Shown: positions 11,002 through 19,855 of the stretch, piece by piece
Layout: each line of letters opens with the position of its first letter
How positions within the stretch are numbered: position 1 is the first letter of the stretch
Source: Laccaria trichodermophora
Lineage: Eukaryota > Basidiomycota > Agaricomycetes > Agaricales > Hydnangiaceae
Direction: 5' to 3'
DNA length: 64,000 nucleotides
Assembly (NCBI GenBank): GCA_018417955.1
Contig: JACTVC010000034.1
Coordinates: 62,001 to 126,000 of the forward strand
Notes under the pieces: model-generated
The model's database searches: none
What the model was told of the DNA's origin: nothing
Seen by the model: only the letters and a program-made list of their open reading frames with translations
Position numbers and translations under genes: made by a program

Positions 11002-11834
11002 CGTGTCCGAGTCTGCACCAGGCGAGACTGTGTCGTGACTTGAAGGTGGCGTGGATTGAAAGGTGAATTGAAAACCTTAAGCGCACCAGGCGACGGAAGG
11101 AGCGCACGTCGTACGAGCCAGCTCGGAGATGAGGACGACGAGAAGAGAACAAGGACGACGCTGCGCCGTTTTTGCTACTACAATGTTTATGTGTGCCGTT
11201 GATGCCAAACATGTTTGATTGATCAAACGTTCCAATCATTCCTTGACGCCTGTTCCCATCTCGACTGAGCCACCACCTCATCACCTCAATCTGTCGCTTC
11301 CTCCTTAAGCCGAAAAATTAACATATGTTTTTTTTCTTGAAGGAGGTTAAACACGTGAGTTTGTCGCAGCCTACCTACGCTCAGAACTGCTCCTGACGCG
11401 TACGTAGGGTTTACCGTTTATAACATCCAAACATCAATATTTCATTCTGTTCATCTTGCGGAACTGTCAAAATCTGGCATCAACGCCAACTTGATATCTT
11501 AGAACTACTAATCACCGATGCGTTTTGGTCTGGCGGATTTGGCAAAAGATCCAGTGCAGCATTCCATCTAAATGGTCAGACTTGACCGAGCTGCCTCGTT
11601 GAACGCTAGATCTAACGAATTTGACAAACGACTGGTGGTATGTGAATCCAATCATCACTCGTCAGTAGACTATATTTTGATCGTGGTATTTGATATAGGG
11701 TGCTGCCGCCTGATCAGCAGACCAGGTTACGGAATAAAGATGTGCAATTCCTAACTCAGCGACTACACATACGTGATCTTCTTTCGAGTCGGGGAAAAAG
11801 GAATTATCTTGTCAAATTTGTGCGTTGGTGGGAT
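11002..11834. other. intergenic, nothing recognised
   Basis: Lies between the start of the surface-protein gene and the 3' end of the first UstYa-like gene. Only short frames occur, all overlapping shadows. Confidence 0.5.
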
Positions 11835-12498
11835 TCAACCCCTCTCCCTCAACCGATTGTTCTGTATCTCCTCATTCTTCTTCACAAGAGTATAAACCCC
11901 CTCCCAATCCTTACACTCGTACACTCCGAACAAGTCAATCGGATTCTTGTGTGACGCAAACTGGAAAGACTCGAGTTCTAGATCCCCCCGACACATCACC
12001 ATCTGGCGGATATAGTTCAAGCAATGTCGTCCAAGTTCTGAAATGTTGTCTCCATCGCTACGATCTCGCACCGTCTCGTCGCGAATGATGTCAAGGCATC
12101 GCAGCTGATGGAACATGGATATCCCGTATGGCTGGTGGTGTGCCCCCAGGTGGATGATTCCGTCCCCACCAGGTATCATCGCCTTCCACTCCAAAATTCC
12201 GTCTTCCGCGTCCAGTCGGAAATGGTTGGGGTTTTGGAATCCCATTAAGACCGTCTTTCGGGGAATCGGCCAAGTTTCAGGATGGTCATTCCCCACATAA
12301 CCTATCAATTAGCGTCAATGATCCTCTTGAATTTCGCCTCGAAGCTCGAAACTTACTATGATCTCTCTTCAACTCTTCAAATCGTCCGTTCATCCAGACG
12401 TTTCCGCCGATTTTGACCAGAAAAGTCAAGGCAACAAGGGCGATACTAAGGTATAACAAAGAGGCTTGTCGCCTTCGTTCTGCGCTAGGTGGACTCAT
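11835..12498 (-). CDS. UstYa-like (DUF3328) protein, degenerate motifs
   Basis: Exons 12498-12357 and 12301-11835, joined by a 55-nt GTAAGT...TAG intron with a GCTAAT branch, give 202 residues. It has the family layout: a short cytosolic N-terminus, one N-terminal membrane helix (LLYLSIALVALTFLV), the YVGNDHP segment, then a first metal-site-like box (FHQLRC) and a second (GRHCLNYIRQ...C). UstYa-type proteins catalyse oxidative cyclisation in fungal peptide pathways through two HxxHC boxes. Here box 1 reads HQLRC and box 2 lacks its first His (LGRHC), so activity may be lost or altered. It sits about 6 kb from an intact paralogue (18491-19230). The family assignment is strong; the substrate is unknown. 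Confidence 0.85.
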
Positions 12499-12966
12499 GA
12501 AACACCAAATGATCAAGTTGTGAGAACGCAGGACCGGTAAGTAAGTCCAAGTCCTGATTCATACGTGAGATGGCTAAAGTACCGCATTGAATCAATCCGT
12601 CTAAATCAGGATTTCGATGTGGACTGTAACCACCCCGCGGATTTTACAGATGCCGGCTATCTAACAAGTCCAGTCAGCCAAACTTCTTCCCACAACGCTC
12701 CTATTGGGAGGCAAACAGTGTCACTCTGCTGAAGCACCCAAGTATAAATCGACGAGGTAATCCATATTTTCCATACCTCGCATACTCCGCCTTCCTGCCC
12801 CTCACGCACGAAGGTTTGAGTTCGCGGCTTCGCTTCCTCAAGGTGATCCTTCGATTACCGCAAACGAGATTACTGTTTATCACCGTTTCGAAGCCCTTGG
12901 CACAGTCCGCACAATCTGTAACAACGAATATCCCTCTCCAGCCTTAATCCAGCAAAACCTTTCAAC
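12499..12966. promoter_or_regulatory. divergent intergenic region
   Basis: 468 bp separate the start of the minus-strand UstYa-like gene from that of the plus-strand membrane-protein gene, so it must hold both promoters. No specific factor site was recognised. Confidence 0.4.
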
Positions 12967-14403
12967 ATGGGAACGTCGGCATTATCAGAGTTCGAGCACG
13001 CCTACTACATAGGTAATTATCTCAGTGGAATCCTATACGGTAAGAGAATCACATTATCGTCGCTTGTCAATTAATGAGCGAACAGCTGATTTCTTTGCAA
13101 TTTGACAGGCGTCGCTCTTGTCATGTATATCATAATCATGAAATCCCTCCTCAGTGGGAAGAACTCCAACTTCCTCAGAGTTAACCGTTTCTTTGCTGCC
13201 TACAGTACAATATTGATCCTGCTCTTGACGATCGATATATCTTGCAACGCCGTCTGGGGAGAACAAATGTGGATTACATTCCGCAACGGTCCTGGCGGAG
13301 TTCCCGGCTTCATCGTCCGTCAGACTTCAGTATGGTATGAGACCCTTGGCTCAACATCCGGCGTTTGTATCATTTTTATGGGAGATGCCCTCCTGGTGAG
13401 TCTCGTACTTTCTTTTCCTCGCGTACTGGACATTCAAAATTGATGTTATCCCATAGCTCTACCGGTTGTTCATCATTTACGGATCGAAGTATGTCGTCAT
13501 TCTGCTCCCATCAATCGCCTACCTGGCTGCATTATGTGAGTGTGATAATATATCGGCAAATGACCTCTCTGATTATCGCGCAGCGCTTGCCATCATCGAG
13601 CTCGTCCTCACTGGTAGACCGGGCGGCAATTTTTTTGGCGGCAGGACACTCAATTTTGGTACACCTTACTACGCCATCATGATCTCCCTCAATATGGTCG
13701 TTACGCTCCTCATCTGTCTTCGGCTATTCCAACATAAGAAGACACTCGGCGGCGCGCTTGGAAAGGAACAAGCAAAAATGTACACAAGTGTTGCATCGAT
13801 GCTGATTGAGTCGGCCGCGCCCTGTAGCCTCCTCGGTATCATGTTCCTCGTTCATTACGCCCGCGGCGATGGGGTCGCCATTGCCTTCGGCCAAGTATGG
13901 GCGAAGTTGACGGTAAATTATCCTCCAATTGATGAACGATTTCCGAACTCTTTTTCATTCGGTATTGCATATAGTGCATTTCCCCACAACTGATTATCCT
14001 CCGCGTCGTGACTGGTAAAGCGTGGAGCAAGGAGGTAGTCACTCAAGCACGAAGCGACGCAGTGTATTCCGGCCGAAGCAAACTCACAACCTTACGTCAG
14101 GCATCGAAGTGTCTTCCACTATGGGCTTCTCAAGCAACGTCACGACGCTCACTCCTAGCGAGAAATGGAATGCGGATAAGCAGAGCGCTAAGAGTCTTCA
14201 AAGCAGCACCGTTTAATATCGCAAAAGGGGGAAATATACATTCTGGTGATCTTCAAATCGTTAGCTATCTATTTACTCTTCTTGTATACGGTGCCTCGTC
14301 AGGGGCTACGCCAGATATGTGTTATGCTAATCTTTCGATAATGTCCTATCATGGCTATGATAAAACATGCCCTCCGCTCAAAAGCCACCTTCTGGTCCTG
14401 TGA
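12967..14403 (+). CDS. multi-pass (seven-helix-like) membrane protein
   Basis: Exons are 12967-13039, 13109-13395, 13457-13535, 13584-13912 and 13975 onward; phases close at every join. The protein starts MGTSALSEFEHAYYIGNYLSGILYGVALVMY and has about seven hydrophobic helices. Among them are a GDALLLYRLFIIYG segment, typical of the large agaric family of receptor-like hypothetical membrane proteins, and SLAIIELVL. The last exon is ambiguous. The direct frame runs to 14403, but a second frame from about 14062 to 14216 gives a more usual S/T/N-rich tail (for example TSGIEVSSTMGFSSNVTT). That would imply a one-base shift or an unseen splice. It may sense or transport something in this cluster; no ligand can be inferred. 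Confidence 0.75.
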
Positions 14404-14874
14404 ATTTTTAGGATTGGTCAATCGACGCTTCCAAGAGTGTGATTGCATTGGATACGCAGCAGAGTCCAGACCTCAAGGTCTTCCCACGGAATTTCAATTC
14501 ATCTGACATCTCGATCCTAATCTCGACGTGAGGCCGGCGAAAAAGAGTCGGGCCTCAAAGCATCAACAGCCTGCTCCAAAATCCAAACGGTATTTGGGAC
14601 TCTTCGAGGCTACTTATCATCATGATCCCCAAGTTCGCCATATAGATACACGTCGGATCTCGGCGTAAAGGTCCACACATACCGGAGGTAGATGACAGTC
14701 TCATTATGATTAATTCACTCACCTTATGGGTACGCTTCTGAACTGCAGGAAGCATCAGCCAGAAGGCGCTTAATTAGGTCAAGGAAAGAGCGCCCACCGC
14801 GGGGGAAGACGGGGGAGTATATAAAGCTTAGCATGAGCAATCCTCAAATTCCAAGCTCCAAAACTTCGCACAAC
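14404..14874. other. intergenic, mainly promoter of the peptide gene
   Basis: No gene is recognised. The 3' end carries the TATA box described separately. Confidence 0.45.
14818..14825 (+). promoter_or_regulatory. TATA box
   Basis: TATATAAA lies 50 nt upstream of the ATG at 14875, after a GC-rich stretch. The distance suits a strong inducible fungal promoter with a short leader. Confidence 0.5.
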
Positions 14875-15219
14875 ATGTTGAGAATAAGCCGCATTATCGC
14901 TCTCTTGGCCCTCTCTGCAGTTGGAGTGGCAAGCCCGCTCTCAACCCCAGGAAAGTCTAGCTACTTTTTCCGTCTATGAGAAAACTATTTGTCCTGACCG
15001 CACATTGATATACCATAGACCGGCGCATTGAAGTTCGAGGTCCACGAAACGACACCATGTGGTTACGTGCAAATTCGGGGAGCTCTCCGATCAAGAATGT
15101 ACAGTTTTTATGACTTTCATTGAAGCTAACTTCTCAAGGTATTTTTTGTGACCGTGGTAGCGGTTCTTTCTGTGGACGCTAATTTTTTTTCGTTCGCGTC
15201 AGATTTTATAACGCCCTGA
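14875..15219 (+). CDS. candidate short secreted peptide (possible precursor)
   Basis: The ATG at 14875 begins a clear signal peptide (MLRISRIIALLALSAVGVAS). Past it, splicing is my inference. One model uses exons 14875-14971, 15019-15098 and 15139-15219 (introns of 47 and 40 nt; the second has a GCTAAC branch and TCAAG acceptor) and gives 85 residues. Skipping the second splice gives 63 residues, stopping at 15113. The mature part contains a dibasic RR followed by IEVRGPRNDTMW, a possible Kex2-type processing site. Its place among UstYa-like genes makes a ribosomal-peptide precursor possible. It has no obvious repeated core, unlike typical dikaritin precursors, so it could equally be an ordinary small secreted protein. 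Confidence 0.4.
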
Positions 15220-15712
15220 TACAGACAAAGGACTTAGTCTCTCGTAGGCAGACCACGATACAAGTGATTTTTGTTGATTTGTACGGTTCACGTGTACATA
15301 TTGAAAGGACTCGTGTGACAACTTCATCCATCGTATTTATTATTTTGTCCAGTTCTCGGGGCATCTCGTGTTATCATTTTTTTCTCGATCGAATATCTCG
15401 CTCCCCGACGTTCAGTGAAATATGAAAGGATCATGACTTATGTAAATGTGAAAAATATTTAAAACGTGTCTTGAAGAGCTTTATCTTCATAAACTTAGGA
15501 GTTATGCCCAGAAGTGAGGTGCGACTGTCGAGGAACCCCAACTCCGAAATTTTTCGCAAAGACGCTATTACGTTCTCGGCATAAAATGAGATAACTGAGA
15601 GGCGTTTTGTTGTCAGGACTTTCTATCTTGCGCAATCGATGGGGCAATGTGAACAACAATCAATAGTCATTTAAATTGTTTGATACTGGTAAAGGAATGC
15701 TCCTACAGAGAA
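15220..15712. other. intergenic, nothing recognised
   Basis: AT-rich 3' region between the peptide candidate and the convergent minus-strand gene. Confidence 0.5.
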
Positions 15713-16730
15713 TCAGCGTTTCAGCACCCGTAAATCGGGAGATAATAACTGACCCCAAGTCTCGTTCTGATTAGACCATACTTCAATTCCACAATCGGGG
15801 GTTTCAGGAGCACAGGAAATTTCGTATGCCAGAAAAGCGCCTGATTTGCAAGGGAAAGAATCCATCTGCACCTCTCCTCCGACCTTTGCGTCAAGAATCC
15901 CCAAGTTGCGTATGCATGTGGGTCGATTATTCCATGTAAGAGTCCGTTCGTCCAGGGGACGTTTAACGTCCAGTTCGCACACATCAAGGCGTACGGTGTC
16001 TGCAACGTCCTTAAAGGAGTAAGGATGTGGAAGCGTATCTCCACGGGAAGGTAAGCGGATGGCGAGACTGCAACGCTCCATGCCATAATCCATCACACCA
16101 AATTGCAATATGCTGTGTACCTGGCATGGAATCATCAAATGTCCTATTTACCGCCGTTAGAAAATTGCATACCGCACTCGAGACCTGAAGTTGACGATCG
16201 GGTGGAGAAACATATCCAAAGTCGGTCAGCCATCGATGAACGTCGAAAGGCATCACCAGGTCTGGTTCTACCCAGCTGACGTGTGCTGCAAGACGAGGGA
16301 GGTTAACGATCCTGTCGTATTTCGAGGGCCGTGCTTCCTTGGATGAGTAAAGCTCATTGAGGCCGATGTAAGGATTTCGGAATTCCAGCTCATCTTCCGA
16401 CGGCCTATGAAAAAGGAGCATGCGGGCGATATAAAGATAGGCCACAAAATCCAGAAAGAAAAATGTGATCAGGCCTGCGACGATAGCCAGCGCGACTTTA
16501 CGGGGCTGACGTCCTGGCTGTTTCTCAACTTGATAGCAGAGGAATGAGCCATCTAATGCTGGATAATTTGACCTGGGCCACTTACCAAATGGGTCCTCAT
16601 CATACTCACCGTCCAGAAGCGTAACTTGAGATTCTTCTCGGCGGTATGAAAGAGAGTCTTCTTGGCGGTATGAAGGCCACGCAACAATTGCAACCATTGC
16701 AAATGACGATTGAAAGCAAGCGAATTTCAA
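15713..16730 (-). CDS. type II single-pass membrane protein, family unrecognised
   Basis: Exons 16730-16173 and 16120-15713 are joined by a 52-nt GTATGC...CCAG intron at phase 0, giving about 321 residues. The N-terminus is cytosolic and acidic, followed by one helix (VALAIVAGLITFFFLDFVAYLY). The long lumenal or outer part has notable phrases: WVEPDLVMPFDVHRWLTDFG, GVMDYGMERCSLAIRLP, DVCELDVKRPLDERTLTW, and several cysteines. I have a sense of a conserved agaric family with this DYGMERCSL core but cannot name it. The start could also be the ATG at 16697. It has the same topology as the UstYa-like neighbours, so an accessory role in the same secretory-pathway process is a guess. Confidence 0.7.
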
Positions 16731-17194
16731 CGGCGGAGTGGGCTGAACGACGGGTCTTCAGAACTTCATGTTGGGTCTTGAAGCTTGAAGCCTCATGCTC
16801 CACAGTTGAGCGAATTAGGCGAATCATTACATTGGTGAGAAGAATTCTAGATTGAGGTTGCGTGATGCTCATCTTCGCATCACAAGAGGGAAGATACGAT
16901 GGTGTCGGGGTCAGCATCACGTCGACACAGAAGGGTCCAAGGACTTCCGAGTCAGGCGGTGGTAGAAGTTGTATAAGGTTGATCGGTGTAAAAGAAATGT
17001 TCGGGCTGTGATTACAACGAATCACCCCACTGGCACAGACGCATCTGCATGGTTCGTGAGGTGTTCAAGATTGCGCTACCCAATTTTGTAGTTGAAGTGC
17101 TTTCATGAGAGCCTGAAGGTTCGTTGGCGAGATATGATTGAACTTGTGATTACAATAAGGGAAACCCACAACCACCTCTGACGTCAAAATTGCA
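16731..17194. other. intergenic, promoter of the type II membrane protein gene
   Basis: No gene is recognised between the 5' end of the minus-strand gene at 16730 and the 3' end of the GNAT gene at 17195. Confidence 0.45.
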
Positions 17195-18220
17195 CTACTT
17201 GGTCTTTAACTCGAAGACATGCAGCGGCCAGTAGCCCCACGGCGAGGGTATGGTCTTGGATCCTTTTAGTGTAAATCCAAGCCGGGTATAGACAGGAATC
17301 TAGAGGGTCGCAGAATGTAAAAACTTGATTGTGACAAGGAAAGATGACAACGTACGTTATCATCATTTGTTGTAGACAGAGCAAGCGTATCACCATTTCT
17401 CTTTGCCTGTCGCGTTGGAATACCACAATCAGACGCATCAGATGCTTGATAGATAGAAGCATGCCTTGTCTATGACCGGAGCCAGAAGGGCCCTTGCCAC
17501 ACCCTTGCGCTGATATTCGGTTCTGACCATGAGCTGATGGCACCACCAAGAATCAAGTTTCGTCTAAGCGATAGCATCAAACACGAGTCAAGCGGTTCAA
17601 AAGCGGCCATCGTCAATACCGTTGGCCTTAGAACACTCGCTACAAATCCTGGAAACTCGGCCAAATACTGGAACAAAGTAATGAGCCAATTGCGCTATCA
17701 AACCAGCTAACTGATGCTCACAGTCGTAGCATAATACTGTTTCCCAATTTCGGGGAGTGAGTTCATAAAATCGGTAAAGCCCAAGCTGCGTTGTTCCGGG
17801 CTACGGGTATGTGAATCGATGGGACGGTCAAGATCGGTTGATGACGTACGTGCTGAAGAGCTCCTGGCCGGGCGGCATCCATAGAGAAAACCCAATCACC
17901 TCTCCCGTCTTGTCGGTTGCGGTATAAAACTCTCCGGAATGAACACAAGCGCGGATCGTGCAGCGCACCATTGGGTCCAACAATGCCGGATCGCCCCCTG
18001 AAAGGCTGATAGCGGCCACGTCTAAGTAGAGAAAGTGAAGGTTTATCCAGGTGGACGATGTCTCAAAACGTACTTGTCTTCATCAGTGCCACACAAATGG
18101 CGACGGATGCATTGACCTCATCCTCTGAACATCCGCCACTCGTTAACTCGACAAGATGTATGTGAGTAGGGGCTCACCTGTAGGTTCCACAACGCGCTGC
18201 ACAGAGATCGGGGATGACAT
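17195..18220 (-). CDS. GNAT-family N-acetyltransferase
   Basis: Eight exons on the minus strand (18220-18178, 18124-18074, 18021-17850, 17800-17722, 17667-17620, 17563-17465, 17406-17356, 17299-17195) close to 215 residues. The order matches the fungal GNAT pattern: EVIGFSLWMPPGQ (beta strands 3-4), LGFTDFMNSLPEIGKQYY, then the acetyl-CoA loop QRKGVARALL, LALSTTNDDN, and VYTRLGFTLKGSKTIPSPWG. The seventh intron has donor GC rather than GT at 17464-17463. Reading past it hits a stop after nine codons, and splicing restores VIDK-AKRNGDTLALS exactly. The enzyme transfers an acetyl group from acetyl-CoA to an amine; the acceptor is unknown. Its place between two membrane-protein genes of the UstYa block is compatible with tailoring or resistance. 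Confidence 0.88.
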
Positions 18221-18490
18221 GTTGACGTGGTGTACGTTCGAGCCGACTGAACGATGGCTAAAAACACCTTGGTCACGACGTTCCAGTGATACAATCAAAA
18301 TCCATGTAAGCATCGGAAAGTTCTGATAGAATGGATGTCCATCGGCCAAAGGTAACCCGACGAAGTAGCTCGTGGCTTCTTATCGTTTGGATCAGTTCTC
18401 TGTAGTGACTGTAAGTCCTGAAATCAAGCATCAGCTCTGGCAACAGATCGCATTAAGGCAGAGCGGCAAAGAAACGAGTAACCCACCGCG

Positions 18491-19230
18491 ATGCCCGCCA
18501 GAAAGAAACGGGCGTTGAGCGCCATTCACATCCGCCTCATCGCCCTCGCATTACTGACTGCAGCTTGCTTGTATCTGACTTGGACCCTCATCGCACTCGC
18601 ACAAAATGTCAGAGCACTTCTTGACATGCAAGACAGAAAGAAGTATATCAGCAAGCCCCTTGAAACATATTGTGCGCCCCCAATCTCTGCTGTCCAGCCG
18701 GTGTTGAATCTGCTTTACGCTGTGCTGCAGCTTTCATTGGCGCAGACCACCCCAAGCGCCTGCCCGTATCCGAAAAGCTCGTGAAAATGACAGTGGAAGA
18801 AAGCGCTCACTACGGCATTACCGACCCCGAAGCTGAAGAGGAGTGGCTCTGGACTGGTACCACTGGGGATGGCCATGTTCGCATCGGAGAGGAGAAGCGC
18901 ATGTTCGCGGTGGCGATGTTTCACCAGCTTCATTGTCTACGCCGAATTCGAAGTACTCTTGTCGAAGGGTGGGGTAACATCCCGGAGGGGCGGAGGAGGC
19001 ATATACTCCATTGCTTCAACTACTTGAGGCAGTGGACATTATGCAATGCGGATGTGACCTTGGAGAAGGGAGACTTTGCGAAGAGGAATTTTACAAGGGA
19101 GAGAAGGGGGGCGACGCACACGTGCATTGATTGGGTGCCTGCATATGAGTACATGGCGGAGAAGTGGTTTGAGTGGGAGGAGTTTAAGAGAGTAAATAAT
19201 ATACCTGAGCATGACGGTGTTACCAAGTAG
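18491..19230 (+). CDS. UstYa-like (DUF3328) protein with intact HxxHC boxes
   Basis: Exons 18491-18671 and 18731-19230 (59-nt GTGCGC...GCAG intron) close to 226 residues. A basic N-terminus precedes one membrane helix (LIALALLTAACLYLTW), then the FIGADHP segment, MTVEESAHYGI, and both signature boxes: FHQLHCLRRIR and HILHCFNYLRQ with a following C. Further on are THTCIDW and EWEEFKR. UstYa-type proteins are membrane-anchored oxidases that crosslink or cyclise peptide cores in fungal RiPP pathways, and some act in other pathways. The start is supported by the helix position. An alternative donor at 18643 gives the wrong frame. It shares a promoter region with the GNAT gene (divergent, 270 bp apart). 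Confidence 0.9.
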
Positions 19231-19855
19231 ATGAGCTGGGGACATAAAGGCGGTACCTAGAAGCAAAAAGGCTCGACGGAGCGAGACGATGAGGGCAGAA
19301 CGCAACTTTGCCTTCTCAGAGCGTTGGCGTTTCTTTGCGGGATTTGAGGTCAGAATTGACGACATTGGTCGATTGACTGTCAAAGAATCCTCAAGTAATG
19401 GGACGTATCGTGACCATTGTCTGTGGTATTTCGTCGCATGGGTAGAATCGAGATGGTATCTGAGACAACACAGTGAACGGATCGGTGGGTCATCCAGTAG
19501 AACGAATTATAAGTGCTGTAAAAACAAACTGGATGGTCCACTCAGGTCAGTAAGTCCCTAGGTGCAAACGCGTTATTGCACCTCCGCAACGACGTTCCTG
19601 GTGAACGCTATGTAGTGGGTTGTGCAGAGAAACGTCGTGTAAATGCTGCACATGACGCGAAGTTCTTTCATCTTCGTCATTCATGGTCTTTTTTGTTCTC
19701 GACGGTAGTTCCTGGATCTGGTCTTGGATAACTGATAGTTCGAAGTTTGAAAGCGTGTATTTCAGCCAGAAATCGTATTTCAAGATGTCAATTACTCTTA
19801 CCAGACTGAGGTTCCGAGAGACTGACGAGGTAGATGAGTTGTAGGAATGAATTCA
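19231..19855. other. intergenic; start of the PEX3 duplicated block near 19767
   Basis: No gene is recognised. From about 19767 the sequence (AAATCGTATTTCAAGATGTC and on) matches the sequence from about 31000 upstream of the second PEX3 copy. Confidence 0.5.

Noticed and set aside
10679..11284. 201-codon minus-strand frame starting upstream of the surface-protein gene
   Set aside because: Its N-terminal part is intron and leader sequence; the spliced start at 11001 gives a proper signal peptide.
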